DNA of 64,000 bases from Welwitschia mirabilis (lineage: Eukaryota; Gnetophyta; Gnetopsida; Welwitschiales): positions 112,576,005 to 112,640,004 of the forward strand of contig JBOZIK010000001.1 of the NCBI GenBank assembly GCA_051453625.1, in the 5' to 3' direction. Positions 30,951 through 41,396 of the stretch are shown here, in pieces (the stretch's first letter is position 1; every line of letters begins with the position of its first letter). The notes under the pieces are model-generated. The model made no database searches. It was not told the DNA's origin and saw nothing but the letters and a program-made list of their open reading frames with translations. The translations under genes and the position numbers were made by a program.

Positions 30951-32133
30951 AGTACAGGTTCTTCAAACCACAAGCATTAATGTCATCACTCCAAAAATTC
31001 TAGAGATTGCTTGCAAAACCTTTAAACTCTATTTATTTCATTACACTCCCTTGATTCTGCTAAGACACCAACATCATCTGCATGTCAATGTTCCTTTAAT
31101 AACTTGGAGGCAGAAACTTCCCTTGGAGTTCGTTACCCATGTTCTTCCAACTCTTAACCAATAAGTAAAATGTCGGCGGACTCAAAAAGTCATGTCGGGG
31201 AGACATGTCGCCATTGTGTCGGCAATATATCGGAGAAAAATGTCGGTAATTTTTTTTTTAAAAATGCAAAGCTTATAAATTTTATGAGATGTGCAATCAA
31301 TCAATGCTCTACTAGTAGAAATGGACTTTTCAGGGGAAAATCGTGTTTTTTTCCTTCAATTTTTCTCGCTGTTCACTGGTCTATTGCACAGAAAATAGTT
31401 TTTTCTCTCGCCAGAAAATGGTTTTAATGGTACCTGTATGAGATATTTTGAAAAAGTCGGCAATATGTCAGCAAAAAGTCAGAAATGTCAGAAATGTCGC
31501 CAACTTTTTCAAAATGTCGGCCAAAAATGTTAGCTGACTTGAAGACATTTTCAAATGGTGACATGTCGCGACATTTAACTCTATGCTCTTAACCTTCTCT
31601 TTGCCTCTACATCATTGTACCCGCTTCCAACTGACAACGTTCTCACCAAGCAGCTGCCAGTTCTCTCAACTTAGTAGCAGGCCTAGCAGCAAATTTCACC
31701 TTCTCTATTAGGATGTCTTTAGGTTAAAGGAATTATCGATGTTTTGGATCCAATCCACAAAGGTATTTAGCTTCAAGTTTCCTTCAAAAATGGGATCCAT
31801 TTACCAACTTGAGCTAATCCACAGATGATTGCAACATGTGTATCTCCTTCATTATTACTGCTTACATCCTCAATATGAATCCATGCCATTTGGCAGTCTC
31901 TATGGCCTCCATGAAGGCACCAATCATTTCCCTCAACACCAAAACACCTTGTTAATGGCAGCTTCATCTTCTACTTTGGTTGCGCCCCCATGGCCTCATC
32001 TTTTTCTTGTACTTCAATGATGTGCATCCCCTCCTCTTGCAGCTTCAGGCCACAGTTCCTCATCATTCAAAAGATTGATGAATCAAGGCTCACACTTATT
32101 CTGCCATTCCTTGTATAACTTAATTGGTAATTT
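30951..32133 (-). pseudogene. Gypsy-type gag fragment, split by a MITE
   Basis: On the minus strand, downstream of a primer-binding site at 32134-32147, the readings GNLKLNTFVDWIQNIDNSFN (near 31770) and EKVKFAARPATKLRELAAAW (31720-31650) match the gag of plant Ty3/gypsy elements (usual GNL-PDEFVDWL---E--F, then KVKLVA-KLR--A--WW). After the hAT-like MITE (31159-31585) the same domain resumes: ELQGKFLPPSY, then a stop, RNIDMQMMLVS, QNQGSVMK, FKGFASNL (31130-30990), matching the usual RFLPPDY-----YQQ---CRQG--SVAEY--EF. No protease or pol follows. Broken by stops and the MITE. Confidence 0.75.
31159..31585. mobile_element. hAT-like MITE, 427 bp, with 8-bp TSD
   Basis: An 8-bp direct repeat ctcttaac flanks it (31151-31158 and 31586-31593). 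The ends are inverted repeats: left CAATAAGTAAAATGTCG, right (reversed) CATAGAGTTAAATGTCG. The subterminal zones are filled with ATGTCGG/GACAT words (at least 15 within about 250 bp). An 8-bp TSD, CA...TG ends and clustered subterminal words fit a non-autonomous hAT-superfamily element. It encodes no transposase. It lies inside a gypsy gag domain, and the gag reading resumes across it, which supports both boundaries. Confidence 0.85.
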
Positions 32134-32147
32134 GGCTCTGATACCAA
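32134..32147 (-). other. Primer-binding site of the gypsy-type element
   Basis: Minus strand TTGGTATCAGAGCC, complementary to initiator-Met tRNA, upstream of the gag fragment. The LTR it belongs to should lie at 32148 and above. Confidence 0.75.
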
Positions 32148-32620
32148 TCTTACACAGTCAAGCCCTAAATAAATGATGCATTGAAGGAAAAACAATAAAA
32201 AATGATGAACAGCAAGAAGAGAGAACACCTAAGGATATATTATTTTCCTTTCCCCACAGACAGTTAAGGACACGGCTATATCATACTCACAAAGACAGTA
32301 GAAGAAACACCTAGCGAATGTTTTCCCCAACAAAGGGCCAAAGTTTTCCAGAAACAGCGACAGCTAATCTAGAAGGATCATGCTCTGTCACATCAAATTG
32401 AAACTGAAACAGAAACTGAAACCTACTTTATCACATCCGAAAAAAGACACCAAGGATCAAATAATTTTAACATGAATTTAAATTTGATCAAATACAATAG
32501 TATTGTATAAATCAAATAGGTGATATAAGCTTTACACTTAAATAAAAAGATAGAAACTATATAAGACAACATTATCATATGGAACATAACTTGTGGTTCT
32601 ACCAATGTATTCAAGGCTTA
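32148..32620 (-). repeat. Probable 5' LTR beyond that primer-binding site
   Basis: By position this must be the element's 5' LTR, ending near 32150 on the minus strand. The outer boundary near 32620 is a guess and no partner LTR is visible. Confidence 0.35.
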
Positions 32621-32864
32621 TCTGGCATGAGCTTCAGAGTTTTGAGTATGAATCAAAGGCCAGGCCTTGACGTTTGGTGGCCAGCATTAGGCTGCCAAGG
32701 CCACCCGTGCGTTTTTCACCTGCTAACATAGAGTTGTGACATTGGCAAGTGGAGTACACTTTCCCTGAAATAATAATAATAATGATGTTGGGCTGACGGA
32801 CAATGTTATAATCAATCAAACTTAATATGATGTCTTTAAAACAGGATAATCTAGTTACATGATC

Positions 32865-32906
<42 letters not shown>

Positions 32907-34571
32907 GTGATTAATGTGACTTGTTATGGAAAGTTATTACCCATGATATAGTCATATAAATTAAAATAATAGAAGTTGATCAACAAAGATCATACTTCAA
33001 GTTCCTTATTTATACTATTGAATCATGTTGTGGCTTATGATATTGAGTCCTCTGAAAATAATGAACCATGATGATGGATCGGATTCTACATTGATGACAA
33101 CAGTCACCTCATTGTGCAAACATCATTAGGGAAAAAAATACTGCATTTTGATTCCAAGAATCAGGCTTCTCATCTTGATAAATTGGTCTGACATGCTTTT
33201 TATGGTTTATATTCTTACTAAATATGAAGGGCCCCAACTGAATCAAAAAATGTTTTCCGTCCTTATTGTGTTGTCCATTTTACTGTTCTGCTTCCAATCT
33301 CTCTATGATTGCATCTCTTTCTTCTTTTAGTTGGTATCATATCTCCCAAAGATAATATAAGAAATGAGATGGCAGATAAAGCGACAAAGAAATAACATTT
33401 TAGAGTGTAGGTAGATTTCATTGCCATAGATAGGGAAAGAGGACTAAAGCAAACCAGCCAGGCAGAATAGAGAGAACAGTGGCAACAATGACATAATGGA
33501 AGGACATGGAGAAAGAGAAATTAGAAGAAGAAGATATTAGATATCTTGAATAAAAGACATACTTTCGACAATTTATATTTCAGTGTGCCCACAATCCCCA
33601 CAATGCTTCACACGTAACACGCAATCAAAGATACCAACATGCAGCTAATAATTCTGCACAGGACACATTTTGAATAAGTCTCTATCAAATTATTCTCCTA
33701 CAGAAAGACCAGCACATCAAGCAAATAGTTACAATGACATTGTGGATCATCTTATTAATCACCTCTTCATATTTGCAGATCCATACACCAAGTCACCAAA
33801 TCTGTCTGACTGAAGATCCTCCTAAAGGTAGAGAACTAAAGGAATCACAGAAACTCAATATGTTGGTCAAGTTGAGGCTAAGACCCTCAAGGACATTAGA
33901 CTAAAGCTTCAGCTTTGATACCCAGTGGGAAAAAATTAACCATGCTCCACAAAAACGAGAAATTTACAAGAGAATAAATTATTTTAACTAAAATACAGCA
34001 GGATCATTTGATTTGAAATCACATAAGATGTCAACATTATTTAAGCGTGTCAAGGACCAATGGTAATGTCATACATAGTAAAAGAATACAGCCACCAAAT
34101 AGTAAACTTGACAAGACAATTCTAAGCCAAAATTTTAACCAGCTTTGCTTCCATTTGATGTCTTGAGTCTGTTGACTCTATCACATAAGGCAGTGTGATC
34201 TCATAGTTATTTGTTTGATTTTTCGCTTCATGTGTATAAAGGCATGGTTTGATTTCAGAACTCTGTAGACTATTCAATTAACTTTAATTTTGAAAAGTTA
34301 TTTCATAGATCGAGAGCAGTTAATGTTATGCAGTGGTTAGAAGCTTAAACCAGAGGAATTTTGATATTGGAGGTTGAGTGTGTATACCCAATAATCAAAT
34401 CCGATGCATGTGAAGTATAATAGTTTCTGAAGATTTTCAAAAAATTGATGCATTAACAGGATTCTTCTCTCTCTTATGTTGCCTTAACTGTATTTACACT
34501 ATGGTTTCATTGGAATCTTCAAGTCGTTTATCATGCAGCAAATTGGTTAAGCAGTTACTTTCTTCTATCAT
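32621..34571. other. No gene seen; GA microsatellite
   Basis: Non-coding, AT-rich. A perfect (GA)n tract lies at 32869-32903. A weak initiator-Met-tRNA-like primer-binding sequence on the minus strand near 33911-33925 (GGGTATCAAAGC) may mark another lost LTR element, but nothing around it supports that. Confidence 0.55.
32869..32903. repeat. (GA)n microsatellite
   Basis: Uninterrupted GA dinucleotides over about 35 bp. Confidence 0.97.
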
Positions 34572-34576
34572 GTTAG

Positions 34577-35042
34577 TGTTACGAAAATTCACAACAGCAA
34601 AGCGAATTAAGAAAGTAGCAAGAGAACACAGAGACACAATGATTTATGTGGAAAAACCTAATGAGAGGAAAAACCATAGGAAAGCAATGCAGAGCTCTAT
34701 TATCTTCTTCAAAGATTAGAAGCCAACAACAAGCTTCAAGCCAACAATAGGATTCAGACAAGAATGCCTCATAGAACTCTATCAACCCTATGTCTTACAA
34801 ACAACCCTCACACCACCATTAAATAGGTCAAGGGTTATAGCCAATTAAGGCTACAAGAGAAAACCCTAGAGAGGGTATCATCCTTCTCTTGACACATGTC
34901 TCATCTCTACCTAATGCCCCCAAGGAGAGTTTGAAAATAGAAACCTTGTTTTAGAATACTAAAATGGGGCCAACATAAAACATAACATTAGGGATGATAC
35001 AAAAATAACAAATTTGGCTTCACATATTAACATTCTCCTACT
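34577..35042 (-). repeat. Copia-F 3' LTR (466 bp)
   Basis: On the minus strand it runs TGTTAATATGTGAAGCC to TTTTCGTAACA, directly after the polypurine tract AAGTAGGAGAA. It has TG...CA ends. No second copy is found near 40.8 kb. Confidence 0.82.
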
Positions 35043-35142
35043 TGAAGACAAATTTAGCACATCTTCAAGTGCAGCTTCAAGGATGCACTACTTTCCAAGC
35101 TTGCTCAGATCACGTGTCCAGGTGTATACCATGACAACACCA

Positions 35143-36720
35143 CTAATGTTTATCTCCAATAACAGCCTTAGTCAAGAAATCTACAAGATTTGCCTGTGTG
35201 CGGATTTTGTGAACATCTAGCTTCTTCTCCTCCAATGCTTCCCTGATGAAATGATAACTCACATCCACGTGCTTCCTTCGAGCATGATAAGCAGCATTCT
35301 TTGCCAAATGAACGGCACTCTGATTATCGCAATACATCACATATTGTTGTTGTTTTAACTCAAACCAGTCAAGTAAATGTCTTAGCCAAATCATCTCTTT
35401 AGTTCCCTCTGTCATAGCTATGTACTCTGCTTTTGTAGTCAACAAAGCCACATCTCTTTGCAAACGACACATCTAACCAACAAGACCATCTCCTATCAAG
35501 AAAAAATAACCAGCGGTGGACTTTCTTGTATTTTTACACTGAGCATAATTAGCAGTGTGACCAAAGCTCGAGCAAAAATTCTGTGTGCCTTTCAAATACC
35601 GCAAGATCCATTTTATGGCTTCCCCATGCTCTGGGCCAAGGTTGCTCATGAAACATGAGACAGCTCCCACTGCATATGAAATATCTGGTCTTGTGCAGAC
35701 CATAGCGTATATCAAGCTTCCAACAACTGAAGCATAAAGAATGGCTTCCATTCTTTCCTGTTCCTCTTCTATTTTTGGGCAATCCTCTAGAGACAGTTGA
35801 AAATGACTTGCTAATAGTGTTTCAACCAATTTACAGTCAACTATGTTAAAATGCTTTAATACTTTGCCAATGTAATTAGATTGACTAAGCCACAATTTTC
35901 CACATGATCTATCCCTAGAAATTTTCATTCCAAGAATCTATTTTGTAGGACCCAAGTCCTTGGTTGCAAAGCTTTTTCCCATCTCCTTTTTCAATCTCTT
36001 AATTTCTTGTATATCATTTCCAGCAACAAGCATACCATCAACATACAGCAATAAAATAATAATCTTACCAAAAGCCTATCCACAGAGATAGATAAATTGA
36101 TCTACATCACTCCTTCTATATTTCTATTCCTACATGAAGTTGTCAAATTTCTTATACCATTGCCTTAGTGCCTATTTCAGACCATACAAACTTCTGTTCA
36201 ACCTACAAACCAAGTTTTTCCCTTTGGTTTCAAAACCTTCAAGCAATTTCATATAAATCTCTTCTTCAAGTTCACCATGTAGAAAAGCAATCTTAATATC
36301 CAACTGCTCTAATTCAAGATTCAAGATAGCAACAATGGACAAAATAACACGAACAGAAGAATGCTTAACCACTAAAGAAAAAATTTCAGTAAAATCACTA
36401 CTGCCCAAAACCTTTTACAACCAATCTTGCCTTGTAACACTCTTTTCCATGTCTCTCTTCCTTTATCCTGAAGACCCATCTATTAGACAAAACATGTTTC
36501 CCAACTGGCAATGGAGCAACATTCCATGTATCATTGTCTTAAAGCATCCAGCTCTTCTTTCATTGCATCATTCCACTTCTCTAAGTTAGGCGATAAAACA
36601 ACTTCCTAATATGTTTCAGGTTCTCCTTTATTTGTGTACAGAATATAATGCAATGACAAAGAATGCCTAACAGGTGCCCTATTGGGACAAGTAGACCTTC
36701 CTACCTAATATGCAGGAGTA
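35143..36720 (-). pseudogene. Copia-F RT and RNase H
   Basis: RT begins near 36700 (SPNLEKWNDAMKEELDALRQ), continues with ELEQLDIKIAFLHGELEEEI and NLVCRLNRSLYGLK (36330-36172), and reaches the active site at 36045-36034, which reads YVDG instead of YVDD. The 151-codon frame 35928-35473 holds LWLSQSNYIGKVLKHFNIVD, SLIYAMVCTRPDISYAVGAV and IKWILRYLKGTQNF. RNase H follows (35472-35143): TTKAEYIAMTEGTKEMIWLR, YCDNQSAVHLAKNAAYHARR, KHVDVSYHFIREALEEKKLD, VDFLTKAVIGDKH. A TAA separates the last two frames. The late domains are well kept compared with the RT middle. Confidence 0.92.
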
Positions 36721-37044
36721 TAAGCCTCTCCTTCATCTTCACCTTCTGAAAGATCAGGTTGCTACAGTTCATGTCAGAAGGATTACTCGCTTTACCGTCA
36801 TCATCGTGATCTGGAATTTTAAAAGGCTTTTGCAAAGTGCTAGAGTTAGGAACTCCATCCTTCTAGTTCTCTTCCAATGACTTGTAAAATAGTTGTTGTT
36901 CACAAAAGACCACATCACATGATCTAATCACCTTTTTGTCCACTGGATCCCACAACTTGTAACCAAGATTGTCTCCTCCTTAACCCAGAAAAATGCACCT
37001 ATGTACACATCCATCAGTTTTCCTGTGTTCTGCTAATGCACATA

Positions 37045-37843
37045 NNNNNNNNNNNNNNNNNNNNNNNNNNNNNNNNNNNNNNNNNNNNNNNNNNNNNNNN
37101 NNNNNNNNNNNNNNNNNNNNNNNNNNNNNNNNNNNNNNNNNNNNNNNNNNNNNNNNNNNNNNNNNNNNNNNNNNNNNNNNNNNNNNNNNNNNNNNNNNNN
37201 NNNNNNNNNNNNNNNNNNNNNNNNNNNNNNNNNNNNNNNNNNNNNNNNNNNNNNNNNNNNNNNNNNNNNNNNNNNNNNNNNNNNNNNNNNNNNNNNNNNN
37301 NNNNNNNNNNNNNNNNNNNNNNNNNNNNNNNNNNNNNNNNNNNNNNNNNNNNNNNNNNNNNNNNNNNNNNNNNNNNNNNNNNNNNNNNNNNNNNNNNNNN
37401 NNNNNNNNNNNNNNNNNNNNNNNNNNNNNNNNNNNNNNNNNNNNNNNNNNNNNNNNNNNNNNNNNNNNNNNNNNNNNNNNNNNNNNNNNNNNNNNNNNNN
37501 NNNNNNNNNNNNNNNNNNNNNNNNNNNNNNNNNNNNNNNNNNNNNNNNNNNNNNNNNNNNNNNNNNNNNNNNNNNNNNNNNNNNNNNNNNNNNNNNNNNN
37601 NNNNNNNNNNNNNNNNNNNNNNNNNNNNNNNNNNNNNNNNNNNNNNNNNNNNNNNNNNNNNNNNNNNNNNNNNNNNNNNNNNNNNNNNNNNNNNNNNNNN
37701 NNNNNNNNNNNNNNNNNNNNNNNNNNNNNNNNNNNNNNNNNNNNNNNNNNNNNNNNNNNNNNNNNNNNNNNNNNNNNNNNNNNNNNNNNNNNNNNNNNNN
37801 NNNNNNNNNNNNNNNNNNNNNNNNNNNNNNNNNNNNNNNNNNN
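37045..37843. other. Assembly gap (799 N)
   Basis: Hides the integrase C-terminus and the linker to RT in copia-F. Confidence 0.99.
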
Positions 37844-38202
37844 ACGGACTCTAGTATTCCTCCTTGAAGTGTTGAATACGGTGACCTAGTTATAAGATAT
37901 GTAGCTGTGTTGGCTGCTTCAGCCCAAAGACTTTTTGGAACTCCAGATTGTTGCAATAATGGACACAGCCTTTCTAAAACAGTCTTGTTATATCTTTCAA
38001 CCACTCCATTGTTCTGAGGTGTATATGGGACTTTGTGTGGACAATTCCATGATCTCTGCAAAACATCTCAAAGTCACGAAAGGTATGTTCACGTCTATTA
38101 TCTGTCACCAAGTGTTTAATTTTACAGCTTGATTCATTTTTCACTCTAGCTTTAAATTGTTTATAAATATCAAAGACTCTATCTTTCGAGGGAATCGGAA
38201 AC

Positions 38203-39176
38203 AAGTGATTAAATAGTCAGCGAAAATAAGAAGTCGGCATTCTCAAAAAAGAGGCGAGTCGTCGAGTCAGAGGCCAGTCGTCAAAAAAGTCGGCCAAAAA
38301 ATCGNNNNNNNNNNNNNNNNNNNNNNNNNNNNNNNNNNNNNNNNNNNNNNNNNNNNNNNNNNNNNNNNNNNNNNNNNNNNNNNNNNNNNNNNNNNNNNNN
38401 NNNNNNNNCATACAACTCGCATCGGTTAATGAATTAAAAATGAAGAGAGAAGAAAGCACATTGTTGTTACATACACAATTCACCCCCTTAACAACAAAAA
38501 GGCTTTCAAAGGCCTTTTCTTTAATAAACTATCAGAAACATTGCCATACTAAAAAGGAACCAATGACATTTTATTTACCTTTTATCTTGGTGTAGTCTAC
38601 AGAAATAATTTCTTAATTCTTGTAGTATTCTCCTTGACTAGAATGGATTTTCTTAATGTTTCTTGCATTTGAGAACCTTGCGTGTAGGGAGAGAAATGAG
38701 ATCCTCAGTGCGACTTTTTGTTGATGCTTGTAGTATTTTCCACAGCTGGATTTTCGATGGACTTCCTTACTACAAAAGCTGCTACAACATGGCTTGGATG
38801 ATTACTTGATTGTCTCTAGCCTTGCACAGACAGCTTTCATGTGGAGCCCAAAAACCTAAAGTAAGGAGGCTATTTGCAAAATATTCTTCCATAAGCTCAA
38901 ACAGATTCATATTTTTCTCTGCCTGCAAGATTCTCAGTCCTCTGCATGAGCCAGCACCAAAATTCGAAAAAGATATTTTCTCAGTCTCACGTGACTCACG
39001 CACGCGATTAGAAACATTTTTTTGATGTTTCAGGCGATTAGTCGCCTCAGGCCATAGTGACGACGAGTCGTCAAGGTTTTGGAAACAAAGTCGCATCGAC
39101 TCAAAAAAAGTTGATGCCCCCAGGTAAGGCGACTAATCGTCGTGACGGCATTTAGTCGCCGCCAAATTAAACATTG
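38203..39176. mobile_element. hAT-like element with GTCG-rich ends, 974 bp
   Basis: An 8-bp direct repeat tcggaaac flanks it (38195-38202, 39177-39184). The two ends align over 21 bp as imperfect inverted repeats: left AAGTGATTAAATAGTCAGCG, right (reversed) CAATGTTTAATTTGGCGGCG. Both subterminal zones (38215-38304 and 39010-39165) are packed with GTCG/CGAC words (GAGTCGTCGAGTC, GGCGACTAATCGTCGTGACG). It sits inside copia-F integrase. A 104-N gap (38305-38408) lies within. The middle (38410-39000) has no transposase motif, so it is a non-autonomous hAT-type element, younger than copia-F. Confidence 0.83.
38782..39096 (-). other. Protein-like reading inside the hAT-like element
   Basis: The minus strand keeps a 104-codon frame with KISFSNFGAGSCRGLRILQA, then EKNMNLFELMEEYFANSLLT and LGFWAPHESCLCKARDNQVI. 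The first part overlaps the GTCG-rich terminal zone and is not coding. The middle could be a captured host exon or chance. No family is recognised. Confidence 0.25.
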
Positions 39177-39430
39177 TCGGAAACAACAAAGCTTTTCGAC
39201 TAAAGTTATCAATAAATGTAATAAAACAAGGTGCTCTACCAAAGGACATCATTGTCATAGGCCCAACATCGAAATAAACCAAATCTCGCTTTCCAGCACT
39301 TTTATTTTCAAAAACAGATTTCTTAAAGTTTACACATTTTGCTTGTGCAATAGCACAATCCTTACAGAAATCTAAAGAAACAGAGTCAATCTTTGGAAGC
39401 AGGTTTTTAGAACTCAGAACCTTCATGACT

Positions 39431-39890
39431 GTTTCACTGAGATGTCCAAGTCTCTAATGGCAAAGAGACACATCCTCATCACTAGCAACTGTAACACTGT
39501 GTTTCACCACATCAGCATGCAAAGTGTACAAGGTTCCCTCTTTTTGTCCTCGNNNNNNNNNNNNNNNNNNNNNNNNNNNNNNNNNNNNNNNNNNNNNNNN
39601 NNNNNNNNNNNNNNNNNNNNNNNNNNNNNNNNNNNNNNNNNNNNNNNNNNNNNNNNNNNNNNNNNNNNNNNNNNNNNNNNNNNNNNNNNNNNNNNNNNNN
39701 NNNNNNNNNNNNNNNNNNNNNNNNNCAATTCCTTTGATCTCAAGATGTCGATCATCCCCCACATACACATACTTCTCTGAAACTTTGTTATACAAAGAAA
39801 ACATCGAAACATCTAGGCAAACATGCAAAGAAGCACCAGAATCCAAAATCCAAACATCAGGGCAACAGTATTAAGGAATGTTTACCTCTT
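39431..39890 (-). pseudogene. Copia-F protease region
   Basis: Reads WILDSGASLHVCLDVSMFSL then YNKVSEKYVYVGDDRHLEIK (39860-39730). DSGAS is the aspartic protease active-site signature (usual DSGAS-H). The N run 39553-39725 hides its C-terminal half. The reading then enters the GAG-pre-integrase block. The catalytic Asp is kept. Confidence 0.88.
39553..39725. other. Assembly gap (173 N)
   Basis: Inside the copia-F protease region. Confidence 0.99.
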
Positions 39891-39978
39891 GTACATCTGC
39901 AATCAACACAATGTCAAAATCTCCTTCTGCATGCAACCTTTGTCCTCCTTCCTAGTTCTGCTGGTTACCTCCTTTATT

Positions 39979-40665
39979 CTATTTACACTTGTTTTTCAGC
40001 CTGTAGCAGCCCTTCCATAAATGGCCTTTCTTCTTACAGTGCCAAGATTTAATGCTTCTGTTAACAGATTTTCCTCTACTCTTGCTTTGCCAATGTCCTC
40101 CTCCTCTGGTCTGAGAACGTCCTCTACAAATAGCAGGGGCTTCGCCACCAAACTCAACAGCCCTAGTCTTGTACCCAACTAAAAGCTTTGAAATTACAGT
40201 ATTCAAATGTGGCATAGTATCTAAGGCAGTTATCAGGGTAATGCAAACAATCTCCCAAGAATTAGGCAAGGAACTAAGGACCGCAATTACCCTTAGGTTT
40301 TCTTCAAACGTCACCCTCAAGTTGTCTAACTGTGTGAACAGCCCATTTATCTCGTCCAGGTGTGCTTGCAACAACGCACCTTCTTTCATCTTCATCTTGA
40401 AGACCTTGTTAACAGTATAAAATTGGTTTCTGCTAGTAGGCTAATCATACCTCTCCATCAAAATTTGCCACAGTTCAGCTGTTGTAGAAATCTTGCTATG
40501 GGATTGAAGAATTACGTTGCCAAGGCACGGTCGTATCAATGAAAGCGCCCTGCTGTCAAGTTTCTTCCACTCTTCGTCAAGGTACTTCTTCAACCATTTT
40601 GCGTGGGAAAGTCCAGGTGTTGCCTTTGCATCAACCTCCGCTACACTACGTTCGCTTTGCTCCAT
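39979..40665 (-). pseudogene. Copia-F gag
   Basis: ATG at 40663-40665 opens MEQSERSVAEVDAKATPGLS. DEEWKKLDSRALSLIRPCLG and ISTTAELWQILMERYD follow the UBN2-type copia gag pattern. After one stop at about 40443 comes KMKEGALLQAHLDEINGLFT, LSSLPNSWEIVCITLI and a basic stretch RGRSQTRGGGHWQSKSRGKS. The zinc knuckle reads SWHCKKKGHLWKGC, in which the first Cys of C-X2-C is Ser. About 115 bp of GC-rich leader separate the ATG from the primer-binding site. Confidence 0.9.
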
Positions 40666-40778
40666 GGCTTATTTCCACTGCGCTCACTCGGCTCCACTTC
40701 GGTTGCTCCACTCCGCTCCGCTCGCAGGGTTTAGGGACACAAAGCTTATCACCAAAGCGTGTGAGCTCCAAACCTAGT

Positions 40779-40792
40779 GCTTTGATACCAAG
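40779..40792 (-). other. Primer-binding site of copia-F
   Basis: Minus strand CTTGGTATCAAAGC, complementary to initiator-Met tRNA with one mismatch to the usual form. Confidence 0.8.
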
Positions 40793-41396
40793 TGTTAGGC
40801 GCATTACCATCACACCAAAAGCCATAACGTAAGTCGAAATTAGAACCCTTTATATTTAACCACTTGTGGGGCTGGGCATGAGGAGTGCATACCCAATAGT
40901 TAGGAGGAAATTTCTTTAGTTTTCTAAGACAATAGTAACATAACCATATCATGTGACATTCTAAGCCCAGACAAAGCAGCTCTTTATAAAGGAAACTTGC
41001 AAGTACATGGTAGCAATAATTGAAAAAGTTTTCATTAAGTATAATGAGAAACTTGACGATGAGGACACACACATATAGAGTCTATAGAAAATCACTGATT
41101 TGGACTCCGGTTTAATACCTAGGAACATTGGATACATACGTACCCATACTTAAGTAAATGCAGATTGCATTTTTGCATGAAAAGTTTCTTCTCTGTTAAT
41201 TACAAATGATTCTAGAATGCAACTAGCATATGATAGTAAATGAGTTATACTTGTACAACTAAGGTAGATAGAAAAAAGGTCACGAACAAAGTTACTTTTT
41301 AAAAAAGAACAAAGCTGAACAAATTATCTATCTATCGAACAAATTATCATCTTGACATAGAGCAGAATCAGACTATTGTTATTATCACACTCCTTG
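40793..41396. other. Flank upstream of copia-F; unrelated or replaced 5' LTR
   Basis: By position the 5' LTR of copia-F should lie here. The sequence begins tgttagg, like an LTR edge, and a TATAAAG word on the minus strand lies near 40990-40980. However, it does not match the 3' LTR at 34577-35042. It contains no protein. Confidence 0.45.

Larger units (their letters stand above)
37844..39430 (-). pseudogene. Copia-F integrase, interrupted by hAT-like element
   Basis: GAG-pre-integrase and the zinc-binding part read KEGTLYTLHADVVKH, RLGHLSETVMKVLSSKNLLP and CKDCAIAQAKCVNFKKS (39540-39330). The catalytic core starts RDLVYFDVGPMTMMSF and ITFIDNFSRKALLFP (39280-39180). Here a 974-bp element (38203-39176) is inserted. 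The core resumes FPIPSKDRVFDIYKQFKARV, HLVTDNRREHTF, CRDHGIVHT (38204-38040), then in another frame PYTPQNNGVVERYNKTVLER and VPKSLWAEAANTATYLITRS (38040-37860). The 799-N gap hides the C-terminus. Splicing out the hAT-like sequence and one target copy makes the reading continuous, which confirms the insertion. Confidence 0.9.
34577..40792 (-). mobile_element. Copia-F: near-complete copia element, minus strand
   Basis: Minus-strand order: primer-binding site (40779-40792), gag, zinc knuckle, protease, GAG-pre-integrase, integrase, RT, RNase H, polypurine tract (35043-35053), 3' LTR (34577-35042). All copia domains are represented. Two N gaps and a 974-bp hAT-like insertion interrupt it, and stops and frameshifts are frequent. 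The RT active site reads YVDG, so a catalytic Asp is lost. No LTR matching the 3' LTR lies upstream of the primer-binding site. The motif gttag is found just outside both ends (34572-34576, 40794-40798). Confidence 0.9.

Noticed and set aside
31159-31585. CRISPR-like or satellite array of ATGTCGG words
   Set aside because: Spacing is irregular, words occur in both orientations, and TIRs and a TSD bound the segment; it is a MITE.
32660-32710. GC-rich GGTGGCC...GGCCACC hairpin near 32.7 kb
   Set aside because: Short, with imperfect pairing and no further context; could be chance.
33911-33925. Primer-binding-like GGGTATCAAAGC on the minus strand
   Set aside because: No LTR end, gag or partner sequence nearby; one short match is not enough.
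36993-38061. Long open frames on both strands across 37.0-37.9 kb
   Set aside because: They are produced by the 799-N gap. Only the right-hand end of the minus frame is real (copia integrase).
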